Assembly (NCBI GenBank): GCA_017999365.1
Contig: JAGNLW010000006.1
Span: 62,001-126,000 of the forward strand
From: Candidatus Aminicenantota bacterium
Lineage (GTDB): Bacteria; Acidobacteriota; Aminicenantia; Aminicenantales; Saccharicenantaceae
Reading direction: 5' to 3'
Length of the DNA: 64,000 bases
In this document: positions 52,907 to 61,308 of the stretch, one piece after another
Position numbering within the stretch: position 1 is the first letter of the stretch
Layout: every line of letters begins with the position of its first letter
Notes under the pieces: model-generated
What the model saw: the letters and a program-made list of their open reading frames with translations, nothing else
Told to the model about the DNA's origin: nothing
The model's database searches: none
Made by a program: the position numbers and the translations under genes

Positions 52907-55081
52907 ATGAGCCGCAAGATCCCTCCCAAGAAAAGCCGCCGGCTGCCCCTCGTCCTCGGGGCGGTCGCCCTCCTGGCCGGTCTCGGGCTGGCCCTCCGCT
53001 TCCTCGTCCTGAAGCCCGCCCCGGGCGGTCCGGCCGTCGATGCCGCCGAACTCAACGTCCTCCTCATCACCCTCGACACGACCCGGGCCGACCGGCTGGG
53101 ATCCTACGGCTACGCCCCGGCCCGCACGCCTCGCCTCGACGCCCTGGCTGCCGAGGGCGTCCGGTTCGCCCGGGCCTACGCGCCCGCGCCCCTGACCCTG
53201 CCCTCGCACTGCACCGTCCTGACCGGCCTCTATCCCGCGACGCACGGCGTCCGCAATAACGGCGGCGGCCTCGGGCCCCGCTTCCGGACCCTGGCCGAGG
53301 TCCTCAAGGCCAAGGGCTTCGCCACGGCCGCGTTCGTCTCGTCCTTCTCGGTCGACTCCCGCTTCGGCCTGAGCCGGGGCTTCGACGTCTACGAGGACAC
53401 TTTCCGGGCCGACTCTCCCCTCAAGGGGGCCAACGCGGAGCGGCGGGCCGAGGAGACCTTCGCGAAGTTCTCGCGCTGGCTCGACGGCGCGGGCGCGAGC
53501 CGGTTCTTCGCCTGGGTCCACTACTACGACCCCCACCTGCCGTACGATCCGCCCTCTCCTTATAAGGAGGAGTTCGCCGGCCGGCCCTACGACGGCGAGG
53601 TCGCCTACATGGACCGCTACGTCGGCGCCGTTCTCGACGCTCTGGAGGCCAAGGGCCTCGCGGACCGCACCCTCGTCGTCGTCGCCGGGGACCACGGCGA
53701 GGGTTTCGGGGACAAGGTCGAGATGGGCCACGGCATCTTCCTCTACGAGGAGACCGTCCGGGTGCCCCTCATCGTCCGCCACCGCGGCCTGTTCCCCCGG
53801 CCTCGCGTCGTCGAGGACGCCGTCCGGCTCGTCGACATCGCCCCGACGGTGCTCGGCGCGCTCGGCCTGGCCCCCGAGGCCGCCGGCCTGCCGGGCCGCG
53901 ACCTGGGGCCGAGGATGCGCGGCCGCGAGGGCGGCGATCTTGACGCCCTCGTCGAGACCTTCTACCCGCGCGAGAACTTCGGCTGGTCCGAGCTCGTCGC
54001 CCTGGTCTCGGGGCCCTGGAAATACATCCAGGCGCCGCGGCCCGAGCTCTACGACCTCGCCGGCGACCCCGGCGAGACGCGGGACCAGGCCGCCTCCTCC
54101 GGCGACCGGGCCGCGGACATGGCCCGCCGGCTCGAGCAGGCCCTCCTGGCCCTCGCGGCCGGCCCGTCGACGGGCGGAGCGGCGGCCGCGGGCGGCGACG
54201 CCGCCGTCCGCGAGCGCCTGCGGTCACTCGGCTACGTCAACTTCGCGCCGGCCGGAGCGGCCGGGGCCCCGCCCGATCCCAAGGACAGGATCGGCCTGCT
54301 CGCGAAGCTCCAGAACGCCCAGCGCCTCGAGGCCGAGGAGAAGTTCGCCGAGGCCGAGGCGGCCTACCGCGAGGTCGTCCGGGACATCCCGGACTCGCCC
54401 GAGAGCTACGTCAACCTGGCCCTCGTCGAGGCCCGGCAGGGGGCCTTCGACCGGGCCCTGGCGACGCTCCGGGAGGGGCTGGCCCGCATCCCCGACTCCG
54501 ACGTCCTGCTCGTCCGCCTCGGCCACACCTATCTCGTCTCGGGCAAGCCCCGCGAGGCCCTGGAGACCATGGAGAAGGTCCTCGTCCTCTATCCCGAGAG
54601 CCTCGACGCCCTGACGGTCGTGGCCGGCATCCTCGACGCCACCGGGCGGAAGCCCGAGGCCCGGGCTTATTACGAGCGGGCCCTTCGCGTCGAGCCGGAG
54701 AGCCGGCACCTGCGGATGAGCCTGGCGGCCAACCTGGCCACGACCGGATCGCTCGAGGATGCCGTCGGCGTCTACGAGGGCCTCATCCGGGACTTCCCGG
54801 ACGAGCAGGCCTTCTACCAGTACGCCGGCATCGCCTCGTCCATGCGCGGCGACTTCGCCCGGGCCGTCTCGTTCCTGCGCCGGGCCGTCGAGATAGCCCC
54901 GACCCCGACGGGGGCCTTCAACCTGGCCGTGGCCTACCTGAAGAGCGGGGACACGGTCAACGCGGCGGCGGCCTTCCGGTCGTACCTGCGGATGTTCCCC
55001 AAGGACGACGCCCGCAACTTGGCTCTGGCCCGGGCCGAGCTCGAGCGCCTCGAGAAGACGCCGGGCGGCGCGCCGCGCTGA
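52907..55081 (+). CDS. Membrane-anchored sulfatase-fold hydrolase with C-terminal TPR repeats
   Basis: 724 residues from ATG 52907. A basic N-terminus and one transmembrane helix (about 17-33) precede an alkaline-phosphatase-superfamily domain (about 50-390): VLLITLDTTRADRLGSYGY with metal Asp, then TLPSHCTVLTGLYP, WVHYYDPHLPY and AGDHGEGFGDK with GHGIFLYEE. The formylglycine motif CxPxR is replaced by T97-L-P-S-H, so Thr is the likely nucleophile, as in phosphoethanolamine or phosphoglycerol transferases. From about 420 to 715 there are at least six TPR repeats. A periplasmic phospho- or sulfo-ester enzyme with a protein-binding tail is the best guess. Confidence 0.82.
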   Translation: MSRKIPPKKSRRLPLVLGAVALLAGLGLALRFLVLKPAPGGPAVDAAELNVLLITLDTTRADRLGSYGYAPARTPRLDALAAEGVRFARAYAPAPLTLPSHCTVLTGLYPATHGVRNNGGGLGPRFRTLAEVLKAKGFATAAFVSSFSVDSRFGLSRGFDVYEDTFRADSPLKGANAERRAEETFAKFSRWLDGAGASRFFAWVHYYDPHLPYDPPSPYKEEFAGRPYDGEVAYMDRYVGAVLDALEAKGLADRTLVVVAGDHGEGFGDKVEMGHGIFLYEETVRVPLIVRHRGLFPRPRVVEDAVRLVDIAPTVLGALGLAPEAAGLPGRDLGPRMRGREGGDLDALVETFYPRENFGWSELVALVSGPWKYIQAPRPELYDLAGDPGETRDQAASSGDRAADMARRLEQALLALAAGPSTGGAAAAGGDAAVRERLRSLGYVNFAPAGAAGAPPDPKDRIGLLAKLQNAQRLEAEEKFAEAEAAYREVVRDIPDSPESYVNLALVEARQGAFDRALATLREGLARIPDSDVLLVRLGHTYLVSGKPREALETMEKVLVLYPESLDALTVVAGILDATGRKPEARAYYERALRVEPESRHLRMSLAANLATTGSLEDAVGVYEGLIRDFPDEQAFYQYAGIASSMRGDFARAVSFLRRAVEIAPTPTGAFNLAVAYLKSGDTVNAAAAFRSYLRMFPKDDARNLALARAELERLEKTPGGAPR

Positions 55082-55087
55082 CCGCGC

Positions 55088-55621
55088 TCAGTCCGCCCCG
55101 ATCCGCCGCAGACCCTCCCGCAGCCGTCTCTCGGCGCGGAGGATGTCGGCCGGAGGGAGGGGCGCTCCGGCCATGCGGCCTGTTCGCAAATATCTGAAAT
55201 AACGTCCGTTACGGCTGTGCCGGTAGGCCATCGTCAGATCCGGGTGGCCGAACAGCAGGGTCATCATCGTCGAGGCCATGCGGGTGAGCGGCGGCCGGTC
55301 GACGTGGCCGAGCCGAAAGGCGGCGACGACGCGGGCGCCGCGCCCGGGGACGGAATCGAGGGCGACGCGGCCGCCGCAGGCTTCGGCGGTGTGGGCGAGG
55401 AGCGGCAGGCCGAGCCCCGTCCGCTTCCTCCCCGTCGTGAAGAACGGGTCGAAGGCCCGGGCCCTCTCCGCCTCGGACATCCCCCGGCCGTCGTCGGCGA
55501 CGCGGATGACGAGCCGGTCGCGCGCGGCGCTCTCGGAGATCGAGACCGAGACCCGCTTCGCGCCGGCCGCGGCCGCGTTCTCGACCAGGTCGAGGACGTG
55601 GAGGGACAGGTCCTCCATCAT
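55088..55621 (-). CDS. HATPase_c-type ATP-binding protein
   Basis: 177 residues from the first of two adjacent ATG codons. The GHKL ATPase boxes are clear: N box HVLDLVENAAAAGAKRV, G1 DDGRGM, F region FDPFFTTGRKRTGLGLPLL with G2, and GGRVALDSVPGRGARV. There is no HisKA dimerisation domain, so it is not an ordinary sensor kinase; a protein kinase, anti-sigma or switch ATPase role is possible. It is the last gene of the hydrogenase-linked operon and overlaps the PHP gene (ATGA). The C-terminal 60 residues are basic and aromatic and not recognised. Confidence 0.82.
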   Translation of the reverse strand: MMEDLSLHVLDLVENAAAAGAKRVSVSISESAARDRLVIRVADDGRGMSEAERARAFDPFFTTGRKRTGLGLPLLAHTAEACGGRVALDSVPGRGARVVAAFRLGHVDRPPLTRMASTMMTLLFGHPDLTMAYRHSRNGRYFRYLRTGRMAGAPLPPADILRAERRLREGLRRIGAD

Positions 55622-56367
55622 GCCGCCACGACCTTGCGCCCGTCGCGCCCGGCCAGGGCCAGGCGGACCTCCGCGAGCGTCGGGGCCTCGACGAGGATGT
55701 CCGTCGCCGCCGCGCCGATCTCCTCCGGCCGATGGGCGTCCGAGAAACGGACGATGGGGTGCGGGGCGAACGGCCCGAAGCGGGCCTCGGCTTCCGCCGC
55801 GCTCATGCGGGGCGACACCTCGACGGCGTCGAGGGCCAGGCCGGGCGGGATGAAGCCGAGCTGGGAGACGAGGCCGAAGGCCTCCCGGTCGACGTGGCAG
55901 GCCGCGGCCAGCCCGCCGTGCCGGTGGATGAGCGCGACGGTCTCGCCGACCGTGAACAGCGTCGCCCCGAAGAGGCAGCGGGGGTCGAAGCCCGTGACGA
56001 AGTCCTCGGCGTCGACGACGACCTGGTCCTCGACGAACTTCCGCTTGGCGGGGACGTCGGGCAGGTTGCCGTCGATGTCCGCCTGGAACGGGCCGAGGTC
56101 CGCCCCGGCCTCGAACAGCCCCAGGATGTGGACCTCCTCGGCCGTCGTCACTTCGATGCCGGGCAGGACGGCCAGGCCCGTGCCCGCGGCCGCCGCGGCG
56201 ACGGCGGCGGCGTTGCGGGTCGTGTTGTGGTCGGTGACGGCGATGAGGTGGAGGCCGGCCGCCCGGGCCCGCTCGACCACGGCCCGCGGCGACATGGCCA
56301 GCTCGCCGCACGGCGACAGGCAGGTGTGGATGTGGAGGTCGGCCCGGACCCGCCTCAGGGCCATCAA
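55618..56367 (-). CDS. PHP-domain phosphoesterase-like protein
   Basis: 249 residues. The PHP metal-binding motifs are present: RADLHIHTCLSPCG at residue 8, VTDHNTTRN near 44, LPGIEVTTAEEVHILGLF near 68, and later histidines in HRHGGLAAACHVDRE and RFSDAHRPEEIG. PHP proteins hydrolyse phosphoesters such as histidinol phosphate, or 5'-3' single-stranded nucleic acids and nucleotide signals. In this operon it could remove or make a phosphorylated signal (inference). It overlaps both neighbours by four bases. Confidence 0.85.
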   Translation of the reverse strand: MMALRRVRADLHIHTCLSPCGELAMSPRAVVERARAAGLHLIAVTDHNTTRNAAAVAAAAAGTGLAVLPGIEVTTAEEVHILGLFEAGADLGPFQADIDGNLPDVPAKRKFVEDQVVVDAEDFVTGFDPRCLFGATLFTVGETVALIHRHGGLAAACHVDREAFGLVSQLGFIPPGLALDAVEVSPRMSAAEAEARFGPFAPHPIVRFSDAHRPEEIGAAATDILVEAPTLAEVRLALAGRDGRKVVAA

Positions 56368-56705
56368 CTCCCCTTGAGGCCCATCCCGTGGAGACGCCCG
56401 GCCAGCTCGAACGACGGCAGGGACGTCCCCAGAACGGCCACCTTCTCCCGGGCCGCCTGCTCGACCGTTTCGGCCGCTGGCTCACGGCCGCTGACCAGGA
56501 CGATCGCGGCCAGTTCCTTGAGGACGGCCACGGCGACGACGTTCGGGTGGACCTGGATGGTCAGCCAGAGGTCGCCCTTGCGGCCGCGGCCGATGACGTC
56601 CGACAGGAGGTCGCCGCAGTACCCGCCGAGGACGGGCCGGTCGAGGCCCGGTCCGGGCGTGAACACCCGCAGGTCGAGGCGCGAGACCAGATCGCCGAGG
56701 GTCAT
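56364..56705 (-). CDS. DRTGG-domain-like protein (second copy in operon)
   Basis: 113 residues starting MTLGDLVSRLDLRVF. The pattern of an N-terminal LGDLV segment, a GCGDLLSDVI-like stretch (here GGYCGDLLSDVIGRG), TIQVHPNVVAVAV and a late KVAVLGTSLPSFELAGRL matches the small DRTGG/CBS-associated fold. DRTGG domains bind nucleotides or other small effectors in regulatory proteins. A related protein opens the operon at 58490-58846. It overlaps the hydrogenase-like gene upstream and the PHP gene downstream by four bases each. Confidence 0.75.
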   Translation of the reverse strand: MTLGDLVSRLDLRVFTPGPGLDRPVLGGYCGDLLSDVIGRGRKGDLWLTIQVHPNVVAVAVLKELAAIVLVSGREPAAETVEQAAREKVAVLGTSLPSFELAGRLHGMGLKGS

Positions 56706-58057
56706 GGCTTCTCCTTCTTCTTCGGCCCGGTCTTGGGCCCGCCCTTGGCTTTTTTCCGGGACGCGTCGGTCGTCCGCTCGGGCTTGGACGCGACGAAAGG
56801 GCAGTCCTCGAGCCGGGCGTAGCCGCGGGCGATGTCGTCGGCCAGGGTCCGGCAGTCGGGCGCCCCGCAGACGCCGCAGTCCTTCAGCGGCAGTTCCGCG
56901 AAGACGCGCTCCCGGAGCTTGGCCTTGCGGATGGCTTTGACGGCGTCCTTGTCGAGGGGACGGGGCTCGGTCGGGGAGACGGGGTGGTCGAAGGACAGGA
57001 AATTCCTGTGGTAGAGGCGGCTGACGTCCTTCTGGTCGACGACGGCGTGCTCGCCGGCCGCGGCGACGAGCTCCATGACCCGGCTCTTGGCCAGGAAGCG
57101 GTTCTCGACGCCGAGCGGCCCGCCGACGCAGCCGTCCGGGCAGACCGTGCACTCGAGGAGGTCGATGTCCTGGAGCAGGCAGCCCTCGACCTCGTCGAGG
57201 ACGCGCATGGTGTCCCGGATGCCCGAGACGGCCACGGCCCGGTGGCTCTTGAGGCCGCGCGTCTCCCCTCCGGAGAGCGGCCAGCCCATGCCGATGCCGC
57301 TGAAGAGCGTCTCCGGGAAGAGGTGCCGCATGAGGGCGTCCTCCTCGCTCTTGCGCAGGGCCTGGAGGATCTGGGGGAAGATGTCCCGGATGGAGATGGC
57401 CCCGTCGAGGTAGGACTTGGCCAGGGTGGCCGGGCTGTTGATCGAGACCATCTTGGCCGGGCAGGGGGTGATGTGGATGATGCCGATGCGCTCGGCCGGG
57501 ATGCCCAGGGACTTCGGCAGGATGGTCCGCAGGATCTTGGCCGCGATCTCGCGGGGCGGCTCGATGGGCAGGATCTGGGCGCAGAGGGTCGGGTAGCGGC
57601 GCTGGATGAGCCGGACCACGACCGGGCAGGTCGAGGTGATGTACGGCCGCGGGCTCGGGTGCTCGTTGAGGTACTCCTCGGTCGCGGCGCAGTTGAGCTC
57701 GCAGATGGAGCTGAGGTCGTAGACCTCGTCGAAGCCGACCCGGCGCAGGGCCGAGAGGATCTCGTTGGGCACGACCGTCGGCCCGAACTGGCCGTAGAGG
57801 ACGGTCGAGGGGATGGCCACCTTGTAGTCGAAGGCCTCGAGCGAGGCGAACGATGTCATGTGGGAGTGGATGGCGTCGTGGGGGCAGACCCGCAGGCACT
57901 CGGCGCAATCGATGCAGAGCTGGTCGATGATGCGGGCCTTGCCGCCCTCGACCCGGATGGCCCTGGTCGGGCAGGCCGACAGGCAGTGGACGCAGCCGAT
58001 GCACTTGTCCCTGGTGATGTGGATGGCGTGGAAGTTGCGGGGGGGCGTGTCGCTCAT
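56702..58057 (-). CDS. [FeFe]-hydrogenase-like protein, probable sensory (HydS-type)
   Basis: 451 residues. Two [4Fe-4S] ferredoxin motifs (C19-C22-C25-C29 and C48-C51-C54-C58) precede an H-cluster domain. The four cluster ligands are present: C144 in TSTCP (L1), C199 in TPCPAK (L2), and C306 and C310 in CPDGC (L3). The proton-relay Cys of TSCCP is Thr143, the L2 Met is Thr and the L3 Met is Thr304, changes typical of group C sensory enzymes with low activity. A C-terminal CG.CG....C...CP Fe-S domain (C394, C397, C402, C419; PF04060-like) replaces the PAS domain of T. maritima HydS. The tail is Lys-rich. Neighbours are all signalling proteins. Confidence 0.85.
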   Translation of the reverse strand: MSDTPPRNFHAIHITRDKCIGCVHCLSACPTRAIRVEGGKARIIDQLCIDCAECLRVCPHDAIHSHMTSFASLEAFDYKVAIPSTVLYGQFGPTVVPNEILSALRRVGFDEVYDLSSICELNCAATEEYLNEHPSPRPYITSTCPVVVRLIQRRYPTLCAQILPIEPPREIAAKILRTILPKSLGIPAERIGIIHITPCPAKMVSINSPATLAKSYLDGAISIRDIFPQILQALRKSEEDALMRHLFPETLFSGIGMGWPLSGGETRGLKSHRAVAVSGIRDTMRVLDEVEGCLLQDIDLLECTVCPDGCVGGPLGVENRFLAKSRVMELVAAAGEHAVVDQKDVSRLYHRNFLSFDHPVSPTEPRPLDKDAVKAIRKAKLRERVFAELPLKDCGVCGAPDCRTLADDIARGYARLEDCPFVASKPERTTDASRKKAKGGPKTGPKKKEKP

Positions 58058-58503
58058 GGCTTGGGATGTCCGTTCGTCCGGATGGTGATGTCGAGGCGCG
58101 TGCCGCGCCCCACGGTGGAGTCGATGGCGAAGTCGTCGGCGTTCCGCTTGATGTTCGGCAGGCCCATGCCGGCCCCGAAGCCGAGCTCGCGCATCTCGGC
58201 CGTGGCCGTCGAGTAGCCCTCGGTCAGGGCCAGCGCGATGTCGGGGATGCCCGGGCCGCGGTCGTCGACGACGAGGCGGACCTTGCCGGGCGAGACCGTC
58301 AGGTCCATGCGGGCCTCCCGGGCGTACATGATGACGTTCATCTCGGACTCGTAGGCGACGATGGCCGCCCGGCGCACCGAGGCCGCGTCGATGCCGAGGT
58401 CCTTGAGGAGCTCCTTGATCTCGCAGGCGGCGGCGCCGGCCTTGGCGAAATCGCCGCCCCGGACGGGGAACTCCTTGCGGTAGACGGACTCAGCCTCGCC
58501 CAT
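58054..58503 (-). CDS. RsbT/RsbW-like ATP-binding (anti-sigma type) protein
   Basis: 149 residues with the GHKL ATPase pattern of the RsbT/RsbW group: N box YESEMNVIMYAREA, G1 VDDRGPGIPD and G2 loop GFGAGMGLPNIKRNAD, then VGRGTRLDITI. Such proteins phosphorylate partner antagonists or switch regulators. It overlaps the first DRTGG gene by 14 bases and the hydrogenase-like gene by four, so it is coexpressed with both and may transmit its redox or H2 signal (inference). Confidence 0.85.
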   Translation of the reverse strand: MGEAESVYRKEFPVRGGDFAKAGAAACEIKELLKDLGIDAASVRRAAIVAYESEMNVIMYAREARMDLTVSPGKVRLVVDDRGPGIPDIALALTEGYSTATAEMRELGFGAGMGLPNIKRNADDFAIDSTVGRGTRLDITIRTNGHPKP

Positions 58504-58846
58504 GGCCCCCGTCCTCGACGAGACCGGCGAACCGGGCGCAGGCCTCGAACATGGTCATCTTCGTGGAGACGAGCGGCAGCCCCTTGGCCCGGGCCTCCTC
58601 GACGACCGCCGGCGCGGGCCGCTTGCCCTGGACGAAGACGACGCCGGCCACGTCGGCCACCCGGCAGGTGCTGACGACGTGGGAATTGGCCAGGCCGGTG
58701 AGCAGGAGCGAGCCCGGCTCGGCCGAGGCCAGGACGTCGCTCATGAGGTCGGAGGCGAAGACCTTGCGGAAGGCGGCCCCGGGATCGGTGCCCGGGGTCA
58801 GGAGCTCGCCGTCGAGAAGGGCCAGAACGTCCTTGAGAACGATCAT
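58490..58846 (-). CDS. DRTGG-domain protein, first gene of the hydrogenase-linked operon
   Basis: 118 residues: VLKDVLALLDGELL at the start, FASDLMSDVLASAEPGSLLLTG in the middle and GVVFVQGKRPAPAVVEEARAKGLPLVST near the end, the usual DRTGG fold pattern. The SDLMSDVL segment aligns with SDVI of the second copy at 56364-56705. GGGAGG lies just before the ATG at 58846, and the promoter at 58886-58915 drives the six-gene operon. Confidence 0.8.
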   Translation of the reverse strand: MIVLKDVLALLDGELLTPGTDPGAAFRKVFASDLMSDVLASAEPGSLLLTGLANSHVVSTCRVADVAGVVFVQGKRPAPAVVEEARAKGLPLVSTKMTMFEACARFAGLVEDGGHGRG

Positions 58847-58879
58847 CGGGACCTCCCGCCGGACCGCGACTGCCGGGAT

Positions 58880-58915
58880 GTTCCCATTATATATGGAACG
58901 GGAGGCAAATGAAAA
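58880..58915 (-). promoter_or_regulatory. Promoter and inverted repeat of the hydrogenase-linked operon
   Basis: On the minus strand: weak -35 TTTTCA (58915-58910), 18-base spacer, perfect -10 TATAAT (58891-58886), expected +1 near 58879. GTTCC (58880-58884) and GGAAC (58895-58899), five-base arms with a ten-base spacer, bracket the -10 box and could be an operator. Confidence 0.6.
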
Positions 58916-58940
58916 CGGGTCGGATCCGGGCCGTGGGGCC

Positions 58941-58980
58941 CGGGAAGAAAAAGGGGGGGACGGGCCTCCGCCCGTCCCCC
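58941..58980 (-). terminator. Intrinsic terminator of the NuoF-GltD/GltB-like operon
   Basis: A perfect 12-base stem (58969-58980 with 58953-58964) closes a four-base loop, followed on the minus strand by TTTTTCTT. It begins 30 bases after the GltB-like stop codon and separates that operon from the sensory one. Confidence 0.9.
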
Positions 58981-59009
58981 CGTGGGAGGTCGCTTGGCCG
59001 CAAAAGCGC

Positions 59010-60596
59010 TTACTTGGCCTTGAGGATCTTCTGGACCTCGGCCTTGTCGACGTCCGTGATGAACGGGATGTCGCTGATGTCGGCCGCTTCCTTGGTGATG
59101 GCGGCGATGTCGTCGCGGCCGATGTAGCTCAGGTTGAACTTGCGGGCGCCGGCCATCAGCTGCCGCAGCCCCTGGCTCAGGCGCTCGAAGTAGGTGTAGA
59201 CGCCGATGGCTCCGGCCGGCAGGTCCTTGAAGCGGTCGCCGAAGCGGTGCTTGAGCTCGGGGGCGGTGACGAAGATCTCCTCGCGCGAGTTGCCGAAGCG
59301 CTCGACGTAGACGGGGATCTGGTTGTCGGCGATGCGGCCGCCGATGGTCTTGCCGACCATGGCCGCGGCCATGGGCGAGCGGGCCATGCCGACGAGCTTG
59401 ACGTAGGGGGCGCCGAGGGACAGGGCCTTGAAGATCTGGTCCTCGAAGGTGATGCCGCCGGCGAAGGCCAGGTCGGGGACGTACTCGCCCTGCTTGGCCA
59501 GCTGGTCGGCGAACTTCCAGGTCAGCGACCAGATCTCGACGGCCGGGATGCCCCACTCGTTCATCATCCGCCAGGGGCTCATGCCCGTGCCGCCGCCGGC
59601 GCCGTCGACGGTCAGGAGGTCGAGCTTGGCCTTGGAGGCGAACTTGACGGCCCGGGCCAGGTCGGCCGGCCGGTAGGCGCCCGTCTTGAGGAAGACCCGC
59701 TTGGCCCCGGCCTTGCGCAGCTCCGCGACGCGGGCCATGAAGTCGCCCTCGTCGACCATGCCCATGCGGGAGTGGCGCTCGAACTCCTTGAACGAGCCCT
59801 TCTCGAAGGCCTCGATGACCTTCGGGTTGTCGGGGTCGGGCAGGACGATGTAGCCCTTCTTCTTGAGGGCCTGGGCCTTCTTGACGGTCTTGAGCTTGAC
59901 CTCGCCGCCGATGTCCTTGGCCCCCTGGCCCCACTTGAGCTCGACGGTCTCGATGCCCAGCTTCTGGATCGTGTACTCCTGGACGCCGAGGCGGGTGTCC
60001 TCGACGTTGGCCTGGACGACGACGTCGCCGTAGCCGGGCTCCTGCCAGTCGCGGAAGGACTTGATGCGGAACTCCATGTCGGGCGAGCGGACGACCTTGC
60101 CGTTCTTGAGCTCGGTCTCGTCGTCCATGCCGCAGACGTTCTCGCCGATCGTCAGGATGACGCCGGAGACGGCCGCCCCGCCCCCGAGCCCGGCCCAGTT
60201 CTGCTTGGCGATGTTGGTCGAGCCCATGCCCGAGATGACGAAGGGCAGCTTGAGCTTGAGGTCCTTCTTGGCCCCGATGGCGGTCTCCGTCGTGACCTTC
60301 TCGAAAGTGGCCTTGTCGCTGTCGGCCGGGGCGCCGTAGGCCCCCTTGGCCGTGCCCATGATGCTGAAGTGGGACAGGTCGATGGGGTAGTCCTTCTCGC
60401 AGGCCGCGGTGATGATGCCGAACGGCTGCGGGTAGAGGACCTCGTGGCCCCGGTAGGCGGATTTTCCGATCTCGCACATCCCGACGCACCCGTCGACGCA
60501 GGTCACGCACATCCCGCTGAAGGGACTGATCGAGCCCTCCGTCCGGTTCTTGGTCAGGGTGGCGGCGCTTCTGTTGAGCTTGGTCATGGTCGGCAT
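59010..60596 (-). CDS. GltB-like FMN-binding oxidoreductase without glutaminase domain
   Basis: 528 residues. It matches the FMN-binding domain of glutamate synthase: LPFVISGMGSTNIAK, GGGAAVSGVILTIGEN, LLTVDGAGGGTGMSPWRMM and DLAFAGGITFEDQIFKALSLG. The N-terminal glutaminase domain, the C-terminal GXGXG domain and the usual [3Fe-4S] cysteines of GltB are absent. Instead an N-terminal motif C30-C33-C37-C41 (CxxCxxxCxxxC) may hold an Fe-S cluster. The start has GGAGG eight bases upstream. With the two upstream gene products it probably forms a pyridine-nucleotide-linked complex. Amination of 2-oxoglutarate with free ammonia is one possibility; the true substrate is unknown. Confidence 0.82.
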   Translation of the reverse strand: MPTMTKLNRSAATLTKNRTEGSISPFSGMCVTCVDGCVGMCEIGKSAYRGHEVLYPQPFGIITAACEKDYPIDLSHFSIMGTAKGAYGAPADSDKATFEKVTTETAIGAKKDLKLKLPFVISGMGSTNIAKQNWAGLGGGAAVSGVILTIGENVCGMDDETELKNGKVVRSPDMEFRIKSFRDWQEPGYGDVVVQANVEDTRLGVQEYTIQKLGIETVELKWGQGAKDIGGEVKLKTVKKAQALKKKGYIVLPDPDNPKVIEAFEKGSFKEFERHSRMGMVDEGDFMARVAELRKAGAKRVFLKTGAYRPADLARAVKFASKAKLDLLTVDGAGGGTGMSPWRMMNEWGIPAVEIWSLTWKFADQLAKQGEYVPDLAFAGGITFEDQIFKALSLGAPYVKLVGMARSPMAAAMVGKTIGGRIADNQIPVYVERFGNSREEIFVTAPELKHRFGDRFKDLPAGAIGVYTYFERLSQGLRQLMAGARKFNLSYIGRDDIAAITKEAADISDIPFITDVDKAEVQKILKAK

Positions 60597-60624
60597 ATCG
60601 TTACCTCCTTGATGGTCTTCCGGC

Positions 60625-61308
60625 TTAGGATTTCTTGTCCCGGACGCAGGTGCCGCAGCGGCCCGCGTCGTACATCCAGCACTGGAGATCGTCGTAATGC
60701 TCCAGGCAGGTCGGTTCCATGGTCAGGCAGCCGTTGCACAGGGCCGTGTCGGCCTGGGGCCCCTGGCAGCGGAGCTGGCAGGCGGGGCAGATATACATGC
60801 AGGCCCCGCACAGCCGGCAGACCTCCGAACGCATGTCGAACGGCGTCGTGATCTCCCGCTTGAAGCCCCGCTGCTCGAAGCCGATGGCCCGGGCGTCCAT
60901 CTGCTCGGCGCAGATGCGCGTGCACAGGCCGCACAGGATGCACTCCTCGTTGCGGGGCGTGAAGCGGACCGCCGTGACCCCGAACTTCGAGGCCAGGTCC
61001 TGGAGGACCTTGGACCCCGGCGCGACGGAGAGCATGAGCTCGATCATCATCCGCCGCGCCTTCCAGACGCGGTCCGAGTCCGTCCTCACGACGAGCCCCG
61101 GCTCGGCCGGGTAGGTGCAGGAGGTCACCAGCTTCGACTTGGGGGGCTCCCCGATCTCGACCAGGCAGAGCCGGCAGCCGCCGAACTCCGAGAGCCCCTC
61201 GTGGTGGCAGAGGGTCGGGATGGCCAGTCCGTAGAACTGGGCCGTCTCGAGGAGCGTCCAGCCCTCCTCGGCCTGGACCTTGAGCCCGTTCAGGATGAGT
61301 TCCATCAT
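60625..61308 (-). CDS. 2Fe-2S/4Fe-4S ferredoxin-type electron-transfer subunit
   Basis: 227 residues, resembling the N-terminus of NuoG/HydA. A [2Fe-2S] plant-type ferredoxin domain (about 1-75) carries C34, C45, C48 and C64. Then come a [4Fe-4S] motif in [11 protein letters not shown] (near 123) and another in [14 protein letters not shown] (near 165), plus extra C-terminal cysteines (CNGC and CGTC). It likely relays electrons between the NuoF-GltD fusion and the GltB-like protein. The start overlaps the upstream stop (ATGA). Confidence 0.87.
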   Translation of the reverse strand: MMELILNGLKVQAEEGWTLLETAQFYGLAIPTLCHHEGLSEFGGCRLCLVEIGEPPKSKLVTSCTYPAEPGLVVRTDSDRVWKARRMMIELMLSVAPGSKVLQDLASKFGVTAVRFTPRNEECILCGLCTRICAEQMDARAIGFEQRGFKREITTPFDMRSEVCRLCGACMYICPACQLRCQGPQADTALCNGCLTMEPTCLEHYDDLQCWMYDAGRCGTCVRDKKS

